NCBI RefSeq assembly: GCF_028867935.1 | Contig: NZ_JAPQNS010000006.1 | Span: 1-64,000, forward strand | Reading direction: 5' to 3' | Origin: Flavobacterium sp. SUN052 | GTDB lineage: Bacteria; Bacteroidota; Bacteroidia; Flavobacteriales; Flavobacteriaceae | DNA: 64,000 nucleotides | Part shown: piece by piece, positions 43,640 to 51,528 of the stretch | How positions within the stretch are numbered: position 1 is the stretch's first letter | Layout of the letters: each line of letters opens with the position of its first letter | The notes under the pieces: model-generated | Told to the model about the DNA's origin: nothing | What the model saw: the letters and a program-made list of their open reading frames with translations, nothing else | The model's database searches: none | Made by a program: the position numbers and the translations under genes

Positions 43640-44764
43640 ATGCTATTTCGCGATATAATCGGCCACGACGATACCAAGCAAATGCTTGTCCGGTCCGTTC
43701 AGCAAAATCACCTGGCACACGCGCTGCTCTTCGACGGCCCAACGGGGAGTGCTAATCTGGCGCTGGCCCTGGCGCTGGCAACCTATGTCAATTGCGAAGA
43801 CCCAGACCGGGCCGACGATGCCTGCGGACGGTGCGCGTCGTGCATCAAAATAAGCAAGCTGGTCCACCCCGACCTGCATCTGGTTTTTCCGGTAGCCAAC
43901 ATGGGTACCAATGCCAAAACGAGCGAGGCTTTTCTGGCCGACTGGCGTAAAATGATCATTGAATCGCCGTACCGAACGCTTCCTGAATGGCTCGAATTTG
44001 CCGGGATGGATAAGAAACAGGGGAATATTTCGGCCGAAGAAGCCCGGAATATTTTGCAAAAACTGTCGCTGAAAGCCTATGAAGGTCGGTACAAGATCAT
44101 GCTCATCTGGCTACCCGAACTGATGAATGTGGCCTCGGCTAATGCGCTGTTAAAAGTGCTGGAAGAACCGCCTGAGCGAACCCTATTTCTGCTGGTAACA
44201 AACCAGCCCGATAAATTACTCATCACCATCCTGTCGCGCACCCAGCGGGTGGCCGTGCGGGCTTTCACTGACGAAGAAGTGGCGCTGTACCTTCGGCAAG
44301 CGGTGAACCTCGACGAAACCCGCGCCCGACAGGCAGCATTTCTGGCGAATGGCGATATGGCCGCTGCGCTTCAGTTGCTCAACGCTGATGCGGATAACGG
44401 CCCAGACCGACATACCTGGTTTGCTGAGTGGATGCGGGCCTGTTACCGACAGGATCTCAGTGCGTTGGTAAAGCAGGCTGACCAATTCGATGGTTTTAAC
44501 AAAGAAAAGCAGAAAGGATTAATGGAGTATAGTCTTCGTCTGTGCCGTGATCTGTTTCTCTGGCAGCAAGGTGCTGAATCGCTGCTTCGACTGCCCGACG
44601 ACGAGTTGAGTTTTGTAAAGAACTTTGGTAAGGTGCTCAAACCCGCTCATGTAGAGCGCATCATCAACGATATAAATGAGGCCGCCTACCACATTGAACG
44701 TAACGCCCGTGCCAAAATGGTTCTGCTCGACTTGTCGCTAACGTTTAGTCGATTGATACGGTAA
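43640..44764 (+). CDS. holB: DNA polymerase III delta-prime subunit
   Basis: 374 residues of the clamp-loader AAA+ family. A degenerate P-loop (LLFDGPTGSANLALALA) lacks the GKS/T, as normal for delta-prime, which does not hydrolyse ATP. A zinc site is formed by CEDPDRADDACGRCASC. SANALLKVLEEPPERTLFLLVTN is the conserved box with the sensor region, and LLITILSRTQRV follows. It loads the sliding clamp together with gamma/tau and delta. It is packed 1 bp after the GlmU-like gene. Confidence 0.93.
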   Translation: MLFRDIIGHDDTKQMLVRSVQQNHLAHALLFDGPTGSANLALALALATYVNCEDPDRADDACGRCASCIKISKLVHPDLHLVFPVANMGTNAKTSEAFLADWRKMIIESPYRTLPEWLEFAGMDKKQGNISAEEARNILQKLSLKAYEGRYKIMLIWLPELMNVASANALLKVLEEPPERTLFLLVTNQPDKLLITILSRTQRVAVRAFTDEEVALYLRQAVNLDETRARQAAFLANGDMAAALQLLNADADNGPDRHTWFAEWMRACYRQDLSALVKQADQFDGFNKEKQKGLMEYSLRLCRDLFLWQQGAESLLRLPDDELSFVKNFGKVLKPAHVERIINDINEAAYHIERNARAKMVLLDLSLTFSRLIR

Positions 44765-44817
44765 GAATCGTGTAAACTTGGTTTTAGAAGAAGACCGTTT
44801 AGCCTTTCTCTTCTCCC

Positions 44818-45306
44818 GTGCCACCTCGCCACCTCAGTCCTTCTAAACCCAAACAGGTCATTGGTATGACCGAAGTGGCCGATTTTCCCGATCTGGAATT
44901 AACAAATGTGGAGGCCAAGATCGATACAGGAGCATACACCTCGGCACTGCATTGTAAAGATATTCGGCTGATTCAAACGGAACGTGGGACGATGCTTAGT
45001 TTTTGTGTCATTGAACCGGGTGGTATCTTGACCCGCCGGGTTTACAGCGATACCTTTACGCAACGAACCATCCGAAATTCGTTTGGCGTAGCCGAAAAAC
45101 GCTACGTCATCAAAACTAAAATTGTACTGCTAGGCCGAATAATACGCGCTGAATTTACCCTCGCCGACCGCGAGAAAATGCGCTACCCGGTTCTTCTGGG
45201 CCGTAAACTTCTCCGCAACCGGTTCATTGTAGATGTATCTCTGAAAAATCTATCTCAACAGTCAGTCAAAAATCAAAACAGGACCGCCCGTTCGGTCAAA
45301 CGCTAA
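44818..45306 (+). CDS. RimB-like retropepsin-type protease (ATP-dependent zinc protease family)
   Basis: 162 residues from a GTG at 44818. The next ATG at 44866 would cut off the family start KQVIGMTEVADFPDLEL, so GTG is preferred. The core is KIDTGAYTSALHC, a retropepsin-like DTGA loop, followed by strands ending VLLGRKLLRNRFIVDVS. The family is often annotated as an ATP-dependent zinc protease although the motif is aspartic-protease-like. It lies 32 bp upstream of rimK. In Pseudomonas a related RimB acts with RimK on ribosomal protein S6 glutamylation; the same role here is inference. Confidence 0.88.
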   Translation: MPPRHLSPSKPKQVIGMTEVADFPDLELTNVEAKIDTGAYTSALHCKDIRLIQTERGTMLSFCVIEPGGILTRRVYSDTFTQRTIRNSFGVAEKRYVIKTKIVLLGRIIRAEFTLADREKMRYPVLLGRKLLRNRFIVDVSLKNLSQQSVKNQNRTARSVKR

Positions 45307-45338
45307 ACCGTGCCAGTTTTTGAGCGCTGACTCACCTT

Positions 45339-46241
45339 ATGAAAATTGCCATTCTTTCCGCTAACCCAAAGCTGTATTCAACCAAACGATTGGTAAAGGC
45401 AGCTCAGGAACGTGGCCACGAGGCCGTCATCATTGACCACATGAAATGCCAGGTTGTCATTGAAAATGATCGCCCGGCTGTTCTCTATAACAAGCAACTT
45501 GTTGATAATATCGACGCAATTATTCCGCGGATTGGCGCTTCGGTAACAGATTATGGCTGCATAATTGTCCGGCAATTCGAGATTATGAAAATCTTTACGA
45601 CGGCTAAATCGCAGGCCATCAGCCGTGCTCGTAACAAACTTCGGAGCCTGCAAATCCTGTCGAAAGCAGGTGTTGGTTTGCCAAAAACCGTCATGGCCAA
45701 TCATCCCAAAGATGTAAAACAACTCATTGATTTGGTGGGTGGTCCGCCCGTTGTGATCAAACTTCTCGAAGGAACGCAGGGTATTGGAGTGGTATTGGCA
45801 GAGACTGCCAAAGCTGCTAAATCGACGATTGAAGCGTTCACCGGGCTAAAGCAGAATGTGCTGGTTCAGGAATATATTGCTGAATCAAAAGGTACTGACG
45901 TTCGAGCTTTCGTGGTTGGAAATCAGGTAGTTGGTGTCATGAAACGACAAGGGCCCGAAGGGGAGTTTCGCTCTAATCTGCACCGTGGAGGCTCGGCAAT
46001 TGCCATTGAACTCACCCCCGAAATTGAAGAGACGGCCCTGGATGCAAGCCGGGCTTTAGGCCTTAGAGTGGCTGGGGTCGATATGCTATTATCGAACCGG
46101 GGGCCGCTGGTAATGGAAGTAAATTCATCACCGGGGTTAGAAGGGATTGAGAAAGCAACGGGTCGCAACATTGCAGATGATATTATTGCGTTTGTAGAGG
46201 AAAAAATTCGCGCCGACGAAACCGATGCCGTGGGGGTATAG
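45339..46241 (+). CDS. rimK: RimK-type ATP-grasp glutamate ligase
   Basis: 300 residues. An N-terminal preATP-grasp domain ([19 protein letters not shown]) leads to an ATP-grasp fold with [39 protein letters not shown], the phosphate-binding [11 protein letters not shown] and the magnesium-binding [14 protein letters not shown]. RimK adds glutamates to the C-terminus of ribosomal protein S6 in E. coli. The upstream RimB-like gene supports a protein-modification role. Confidence 0.93.
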   Translation: MKIAILSANPKLYSTKRLVKAAQERGHEAVIIDHMKCQVVIENDRPAVLYNKQLVDNIDAIIPRIGASVTDYGCIIVRQFEIMKIFTTAKSQAISRARNKLRSLQILSKAGVGLPKTVMANHPKDVKQLIDLVGGPPVVIKLLEGTQGIGVVLAETAKAAKSTIEAFTGLKQNVLVQEYIAESKGTDVRAFVVGNQVVGVMKRQGPEGEFRSNLHRGGSAIAIELTPEIEETALDASRALGLRVAGVDMLLSNRGPLVMEVNSSPGLEGIEKATGRNIADDIIAFVEEKIRADETDAVGV

Positions 46242-46296
46242 GTAACATTTCTGCTAAAGATTTGACGCTGGGCTTTTTCACAAACTGAAATCTTCC

Positions 46297-46304
46297 TAAT
46301 TTTG
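46297..46304 (+). promoter_or_regulatory. Bacteroidota -7 promoter element for the TPR gene
   Basis: TAATTTTG matches TAnnTTTG and sits 19 bp before the ATG at 46324, within the 82-bp gap after rimK. No clear -33 element is seen. It suggests the TPR gene has its own promoter. Confidence 0.5.
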
Positions 46305-46323
46305 CGATTCAAATTGCAAAACC

Positions 46324-47019
46324 ATGAGCAAGAAGAATACGGCGATGGAGTTTCTGGAAGACCCCGATGCACTCGCAGGTCAGTTGGAGAGAGCCGAAGA
46401 TTTCTTTGAAAAGAACCGTACTGTTATTATTGGCGTAGTTGCCGGTATTGTTTTACTCGTAGCAGGTTACTTCGGATACCGCTATTATCAGAGTAGTCAG
46501 GATGAAACAGCGCAGAACGAACTGTTCCCGGCTGTTTACAAACTCGAAGCCGATTCGCTGAAGCAAGCACTCAGTGGTGCAGGAGCTAATCCTGGTCTGC
46601 TGTCGGTTGCCGACAATTACGGCTCGACAAATGCGGGTAACCTGGCTAGTTTTTATGCAGGCGTTGCCCTGCTGAAACAAGGCAAAAACGATGAAGCTAT
46701 CGAGCGTCTGAAAGACTTTAGTTCGTCGGACTTGTTAGTGCAGGCTCGTGCCTATGCACTTATTGGCGACGCCTACATGGAAAAGAAAAGCTTCGACGAA
46801 GCTGCTAACTACTATGAAAAGGCCGCTGACTACAAGCCGAACAAGTTTTTCTCACCTGCATATCTGACTAAGCTTGCTGTTGCTTACGAACAGGCTAAGC
46901 AAAACGATAAAGCTATCGAGACCTACAACTCAATTATTGAGAAGTATCCGGAATCGGCAGAAGCCGTCAACGCTAAGAAGTATAAATCCATGCTCCAAGC
47001 AATGGCCGGCGAGTCGTAA
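46324..47019 (+). CDS. Membrane-anchored tetratricopeptide repeat protein
   Basis: 231 residues. A charged N-terminus (LEDPDALAGQLERAEDFFEK) is followed by one transmembrane segment (about 39-58, TVIIGVVAGIVLLVAGYFGY), then TPR helices to the end, with SDLLVQARAYALIGDAYMEK and FDEAANYYEKAADYKPNKFF as clear repeats. The layout resembles YfgM, which links the Sec translocon to periplasmic chaperones, but that role is not demonstrated for this branch. A strong terminator follows, so transcription ends here. Confidence 0.87.
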   Translation: MSKKNTAMEFLEDPDALAGQLERAEDFFEKNRTVIIGVVAGIVLLVAGYFGYRYYQSSQDETAQNELFPAVYKLEADSLKQALSGAGANPGLLSVADNYGSTNAGNLASFYAGVALLKQGKNDEAIERLKDFSSSDLLVQARAYALIGDAYMEKKSFDEAANYYEKAADYKPNKFFSPAYLTKLAVAYEQAKQNDKAIETYNSIIEKYPESAEAVNAKKYKSMLQAMAGES

Positions 47020-47051
47020 GCGTAGGTGAAGCACAGACAACACACTACAAA

Positions 47052-47086
47052 GGGACGAAGCCGGAAAGCGGTTTCGTCCCTTTTTT
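47052..47086 (+). terminator. Intrinsic terminator after the TPR gene
   Basis: GGGACGAAGCC (from 47052) pairs with GGTTTCGTCCC (to 47080, one G-T type mismatch) and is followed by six T. It separates the TPR gene from ribH, which starts 10 bp further on. Confidence 0.85.
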
Positions 47087-47096
47087 CTTAACATTT

Positions 47097-47606
47097 ATGT
47101 CCTCAGCCCACAAAAACCTCAGCGTTTTCACAACCGAAAACCTACCCGATATTAGCCAGAATAAGTTCGCCATAGTTGTGGCCGAATGGAATGAAGAAGT
47201 GACCGAAGCACTCTACACGGGGGCCTATCAGACATTGGTTGATCACGGTGCCGTGGCCGAAAACATAATTCGGGGCAACGTGCCGGGAAGCTATGAGCTA
47301 ACGACCGCTGCTTACTGGTTTGCTCAGCGCGACGATATCGACGCGGTTATCGCCATTGGCTGCGTTATTCAGGGCGAAACAAAACACAACGATTACATAA
47401 ATCATGCGGTAGCGCAAGGACTAACCAATGTTAGTTTGAAAACTAATAAGCCAGTCATTTTTGGTGTATTGACTCCCAACACCCAGCAGCAGGCGCTAGA
47501 CCGGGCGGGCGGTGTTCATGGCAACAAAGGCGACGAAGCAGCCATTACAGCAATTAAGATGCTTGGACTATTTCAAAAAGTGAAAGACGGTCCGCCGTCG
47601 CGGTAA
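47097..47606 (+). CDS. ribH: 6,7-dimethyl-8-ribityllumazine synthase
   Basis: Condenses 5-amino-6-ribitylaminouracil with 3,4-dihydroxy-2-butanone 4-phosphate in riboflavin synthesis. 169 residues. Signatures are FAIVVAEWNEEV (substrate-binding Trp in place of the usual Phe), VPGSYELTTAAYWFA, VIAIGCVIQGETKHNDYI with the catalytic His, and PVIFGVLTPNTQQQALDRAGG. No other riboflavin genes are in the window. A small hairpin (CGGAAG, 4-base loop, CTTCCG) lies just after its stop at 47612-47627. Confidence 0.95.
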   Translation: MSSAHKNLSVFTTENLPDISQNKFAIVVAEWNEEVTEALYTGAYQTLVDHGAVAENIIRGNVPGSYELTTAAYWFAQRDDIDAVIAIGCVIQGETKHNDYINHAVAQGLTNVSLKTNKPVIFGVLTPNTQQQALDRAGGVHGNKGDEAAITAIKMLGLFQKVKDGPPSR

Positions 47607-47634
47607 AAGAGCGGAAGAGTGCTTCCGAATGGAC

Positions 47635-47689
47635 TTTCACTCTTTCACTCTTTCACTCTTTCACCCGTTTACTTTTTCACTCTTTACTC
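47635..47689 (+). repeat. TTTCACTC short tandem repeat in the lysC leader
   Basis: The 8-base unit TTTCACTC is repeated about four times from 47635 to 47666, followed by degenerate copies (CTTTTTCACTCTTTACTC) that run right up to the ATG at 47690. The stretch is a pyrimidine-rich tract on the coding strand. Confidence 0.9.
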
Positions 47690-49015
47690 ATGCACGTCTG
47701 GAAATTTGGCGGAACCTCGGTAGGAAAACCGGAGCGGATGCACTCGATTAGAAATCTTGTTACGGGCGATTCAACCCGTAAAATCATTGTATTGTCGGCT
47801 CTTTCGGGCACGACCAATGCTTTATTGTCCATTGCCGAGTCGCTAAAAGCGAACCAGGTTGATGAAGCCGCCGAAAAGGTAGAGCACCTGAAAGCCCACT
47901 ACGACTCATTTGTGCGGGAGCTGTACAAAACGAGTGAGGGCTTAGCCAAAGGGCAGCAGATTATCGAAAATGAGTTTTCGTTTATTCGGTCGCTGACCCG
48001 TATTCGTCCTTTTACGGCTAAACAGGACAAAGAACTGGTGGCTGAGGGTGAATTACTCAGCACCCAGATGTTTCAGGCGTATTTGGAAGAACAGGGTGAA
48101 AAATCGGTGTTGTTGCCCGCCCTAGAGTTTATGCGCATTGATGCTGATGGTGAGCCTGAGTTAGAGGTGATCGAGCAGAAGCTGCGGGAGGTGTTGAAAC
48201 CCCACCAGGACAAACAATTTGTGGTGACGCAAGGCTTTATTTGCCGGAATCCTCGCGGAGAAGTCGACAACCTGAAGCGGGGCGGTTCCGATTATACAGC
48301 CTCGCTTGTGGGTGGAGCAATTCGCGCCGATGAGATTCAGATATGGACGGACATTGACGGCATGCACAATAACGATCCACGCATTGTGAAGGATACGTTC
48401 CCCATCCGCGAACTAACGTTCGACGAAGCTGCCGAGTTGGCGTATTTTGGCGCTAAAATTCTGCACCCGTCAACCATCACGCCAGCTAAAATGCGCGGAG
48501 TACCCGTGCGCTTAAAAAACACGATGGCTCCTGAAGCTCCCGGCACGTTGATTGCCGATAAAGTGACGGAGTCTGAGACCGTTTTTAAAGCAGTAGCAGC
48601 CAAAGATAACATCACAGCGCTGTATATTCACTCGACCCGGATGCTGAATGCTTACGGCTTTTTGCGCCGAATTTTCGAGATTTTTGAGAAGTACAAAACG
48701 CCCGTCGATATGCTGGCTACCTCGGAGGTTTCGGTTTCGGTGACAATTGACAATACCGATAATCTCTCGGCTATTCAGGCTGAACTGAGTCAGTTTTGTG
48801 AATTAGAAGAACCCGATTATGATCAGACTATTGTTTGCATTGTGGGTAACTTCTCGGCCGATCATCCGGGTATTGCCATGCGTGTATTAAAAGCCATGGA
48901 GGGCATTCCAATTCGGATGATTTCTTACGGCGGTACCGAACATAATATTTCGTTGCTTATACACGGCAAACACAAAGCCGACGCCTTGAATGCATTGAAT
49001 AAGGGTTTGTTTTAA
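47690..49015 (+). CDS. lysC: Aspartate kinase
   Basis: Phosphorylates L-aspartate, the entry to lysine, threonine, methionine and diaminopimelate synthesis. 441 residues, a monofunctional enzyme with no homoserine dehydrogenase domain. The N-terminal kinase domain shows MHVWKFGGTSVGKPERM, LKRGGSDYTASLVGGAI, IWTDIDGMHNNDPRIV and AYFGAKILHPSTI. Two ACT domains occupy the last 130 residues (MLATSEVSVSVTIDN, ISLLIHGKHK) and should bind the feedback effector. The leader is a TTTCACTC repeat tract. Confidence 0.95.
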   Translation: MHVWKFGGTSVGKPERMHSIRNLVTGDSTRKIIVLSALSGTTNALLSIAESLKANQVDEAAEKVEHLKAHYDSFVRELYKTSEGLAKGQQIIENEFSFIRSLTRIRPFTAKQDKELVAEGELLSTQMFQAYLEEQGEKSVLLPALEFMRIDADGEPELEVIEQKLREVLKPHQDKQFVVTQGFICRNPRGEVDNLKRGGSDYTASLVGGAIRADEIQIWTDIDGMHNNDPRIVKDTFPIRELTFDEAAELAYFGAKILHPSTITPAKMRGVPVRLKNTMAPEAPGTLIADKVTESETVFKAVAAKDNITALYIHSTRMLNAYGFLRRIFEIFEKYKTPVDMLATSEVSVSVTIDNTDNLSAIQAELSQFCELEEPDYDQTIVCIVGNFSADHPGIAMRVLKAMEGIPIRMISYGGTEHNISLLIHGKHKADALNALNKGLF

Positions 49016-49048
49016 CCCTGTATATTTAGGCTCGAAACACAATTATCC

Positions 49049-49366
49049 ATGTCCGATAGAGACACTCTTTTCCTGCAAAAAGTGAAGGCGACAGTACAAG
49101 CCATCGACCCTACAGCGGAAGTGTGGTTGTTTGGATCGCGGGCGCGGGGCGATGCGCGGGACGATTCTGACTGGGATTTTTTGGTATTGACTGGGATGGC
49201 AATCAATAAAACTCTCAAAAATCAGCTTCGAGACAGCCTGTTTGAAATTGAACTGGACACCAATAATATGATCGGCTCAATTATTCACTCCAAAACTGAA
49301 TGGGAAGATGATTACAAAGTAACTCCCCTGTACAGGAACATAAAACGGGCAAGCAGATCATTATGA
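49049..49366 (+). CDS. MNT-type minimal nucleotidyltransferase
   Basis: 105 residues. The catalytic signature VWLFGSRARGDARDDSDWDF contains the GSRARG turn and the Asp-x-Asp metal pair, so it looks active. MNT proteins typically pair with a HEPN protein, and in type VII toxin-antitoxin systems the MNT partner adds AMP to the HEPN toxin. The HEPN gene follows with a 4-bp ATGA overlap. The pair sits between lysC and serS and looks like an insertion in a housekeeping run. Confidence 0.9.
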   Translation: MSDRDTLFLQKVKATVQAIDPTAEVWLFGSRARGDARDDSDWDFLVLTGMAINKTLKNQLRDSLFEIELDTNNMIGSIIHSKTEWEDDYKVTPLYRNIKRASRSL

Positions 49367-49752
49367 GTCGGACAAAAGCTGATCTGGTGGATTATCGTAT
49401 TCAGCGAGCATATAGCACGTTACAAGCGGCCAAAAGTTTAATGGAATCAAGTAATTGGGACAGCGTAACTAACCGTTTGTACTACGCTTGTTTTTACGCT
49501 GTATCGGCATTGTTAGCTCAAAATGAATTGGATACCTATACGCACAAGGGCGTAAAGACAATGTTGAGCCAGCATTTTATTAAATCAGGATTGGTCAGCA
49601 TGTCTCATGGTAAACTTTACAACAAACTATTTGAGGCACGGAATCAGGCTGATTACGAAGATTTTATTTCAATTGACGAGGAGAAACTTGGCGTATCTAT
49701 TGACGATGTAGAGCAATTCGTTAGTACGATTACAGACCTTGCTAAACAATAA
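49363..49752 (+). CDS. HEPN domain protein, partner of the MNT gene
   Basis: 129 residues of the helical HEPN family. Motifs are RIQRAYSTLQAAKSLMES, NRLYYACFYAVSALLAQNE, THKGVKTMLSQHF and FEARNQADYEDF. The R-x(4-6)-H ribonuclease motif of toxic HEPN members is not present anywhere in the protein. It may therefore be a non-toxic or differently acting member. It is coupled to the MNT gene and ends 4 bp before serS. Confidence 0.88.
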   Translation: MSRTKADLVDYRIQRAYSTLQAAKSLMESSNWDSVTNRLYYACFYAVSALLAQNELDTYTHKGVKTMLSQHFIKSGLVSMSHGKLYNKLFEARNQADYEDFISIDEEKLGVSIDDVEQFVSTITDLAKQ

Positions 49753-49756
49753 ATAA

Positions 49757-51058
49757 ATGTTACAAGTACCCTTCATTCGCGAAAATAAAGAAGCAACGCT
49801 GGCTGGATTGCGAAAACGCAACTTTGCTAATGCAGAAGCGACCGTAGAGCAGTTACTGGCTCTGGACCAGCAACGGCGCGATACCCAAAAAGAACTCGAC
49901 GAAAAGCTTGCCCGTGCCAACGCCATCGCTAAAGAGATAGGCGCACTTATGAAAGCGGGTGATAAAGCGGGTGCCGAAGCGGCAAAAGCCGAAACATCGG
50001 CTCTGAAAAGTAGCACCAAAGAGCTGGGCGAAATGCTGACTTCGCTGGAAGAGCAGGTACAAAGTCTGCTTGTGACCATTCCAAATCTGCCCCACAGCAG
50101 TGTTCCCGAAGGTCGCACCCCCGATGACAATGAAGTTGTTCTGGAACATGGCAAAATACCGGTGTTGCCCGAGGGAGCCAAGCCTCATTGGGAACTGATT
50201 CAGGGATTTGGGCCGGGCGGCACTGCTTTGATTGACTTTGAACTGGGCGTTAAGATTTCGGGCGCTGGTTTTCCGGTATACCGGGGCAAAGGTGCCCGAC
50301 TACAGCGGGCCATGATTAATTTCTTTTTGGAGCGGGCGCTCGAAGCGGGCTATATGGAGGTACAACCCCCTATTGTAATCAACGAAGCATCGGGTTTTGG
50401 AACGGGACAATTGCCCGACAAAGAAGGGCAAATGTATTTCGCAACAGAGGACAAGCTATACCTGATCCCAACGGCGGAGGTGCCTATTACGAACCTCTAC
50501 CGCGATGTGATTGTAGCCGAGATAGACCTGCCTATAAAGAATGCTGGCTATACGCCATGTTTCCGGCGCGAAGCAGGTTCATGGGGTGCTCATGTACGTG
50601 GCCTGAACCGGCTCCACCAGTTTGATAAGGTTGAGATTGTTCGGGTCGAAAAGCCCGAGAACTCGTATGCTGCCCTCGAAAAAATGAGCCTGCATGTGCA
50701 GAAACTGTTACAGGACCTGGAACTTCCCTATCGCGTGTTGCGGCTGTGCGGGGGCGATATGGGCTTTACGTCGGCACTCACTTACGACATGGAAGTTTGG
50801 TCAGCAGCCCAGGGCCGTTGGCTGGAGGTCAGCTCGGTATCGAATTTTGAAACGTACCAGGCCAATCGGCTTAAGCTCCGCTATAAAGTGGAGAACAAAA
50901 CTCAGCTGCTGCACACGCTGAACGGTTCCGCGCTGGCTTTGCCCCGGATTTTGGCCTCTATTCTCGAAAATAACCAGTTCATGACCGACGAAGGTAAACT
51001 GGCTATTCGTGTTCCGAAGGTACTGGTGCCGTATTGCGGTTTTGAGGTGATTGATTAG
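49757..51058 (+). CDS. serS: Seryl-tRNA synthetase
   Basis: Charges tRNA-Ser and tRNA-Sec with serine. 433 residues. The N-terminal two-helix coiled-coil arm (about 27-105) binds the long variable arm of the tRNA. The class II catalytic core shows TAEVPITNLYRDVI, motif 2 FRREAGSWG and motif 3 NGSALALPRILASILENNQ. The ATG at 49757 begins MLQVPFIRENKEATLAGL, as expected for the family. No fault is seen. Confidence 0.97.
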   Translation: MLQVPFIRENKEATLAGLRKRNFANAEATVEQLLALDQQRRDTQKELDEKLARANAIAKEIGALMKAGDKAGAEAAKAETSALKSSTKELGEMLTSLEEQVQSLLVTIPNLPHSSVPEGRTPDDNEVVLEHGKIPVLPEGAKPHWELIQGFGPGGTALIDFELGVKISGAGFPVYRGKGARLQRAMINFFLERALEAGYMEVQPPIVINEASGFGTGQLPDKEGQMYFATEDKLYLIPTAEVPITNLYRDVIVAEIDLPIKNAGYTPCFRREAGSWGAHVRGLNRLHQFDKVEIVRVEKPENSYAALEKMSLHVQKLLQDLELPYRVLRLCGGDMGFTSALTYDMEVWSAAQGRWLEVSSVSNFETYQANRLKLRYKVENKTQLLHTLNGSALALPRILASILENNQFMTDEGKLAIRVPKVLVPYCGFEVID

Positions 51059-51060
51059 CC

Positions 51061-51318
51061 TTAGCAGTCACACGAATAACTTTCGTAGCCCGGAAACTTG
51101 GGCGACATCACCCCGCCAATCCGAATAATCCGGTCAATGGGAACTTCTTCGCCGGTACCAAGCTCAATGGTATCGGCGTTTATTTTTTTAACTAGTGCGT
51201 CTGCTTTGATGAACTCACTGATGTCCGTCAGGTATTCGATACGGACGAATTTGCCGGGGACGATGCTTTCCCGGAAGGTATCGAGAAGACTGTCGTTAGT
51301 CGTTATGTTAGTTTCCAT
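51061..51318 (-). CDS. Small protein of unknown function ending in CDC
   Basis: 85 residues, convergent with serS and 2 bp from its stop. The middle (RIEYLTDISEFIKADALVKK, ADTIELGTGEEVPIDRII) looks like a small beta-barrel of the Sm/SH3 type, vaguely like Rho-binding antiterminator proteins, but the match is too weak to name it. It ends YESYSCDC. The frame uses normal codons and has an ATG, so it is probably a real gene. Confidence 0.6.
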   Translation of the reverse strand: METNITTNDSLLDTFRESIVPGKFVRIEYLTDISEFIKADALVKKINADTIELGTGEEVPIDRIIRIGGVMSPKFPGYESYSCDC

Positions 51319-51528
51319 ACTTGCAGCGTTGTATTTATATAGGTAACAAAATAAGCAGTAATTGCATTCGGTCAGATCAAGAAAGTAGTAGAAGAGGATG
51401 CTCCTGAAACTTGTCGAATAGGATGTATTTTAACCATAACACAGCTCTGTGAAATGGATTAAATGTTGATAAACTTTCCTTACGGGCCAAGTTTAGCGGT
51501 AGATTTATCCTCGATTCTAACTAATTGC

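Noticed and set aside
47635..47689. CRISPR-like array
   Set aside because: The units are 8 bases, contiguous and without spacers, so this is a short tandem repeat. No cas gene is present in the window.
49049..49752. Standard type VII toxin-antitoxin call
   Set aside because: The MNT half fits, but the HEPN half lacks the Arg-x(4-6)-His motif, so a toxin label was not used.
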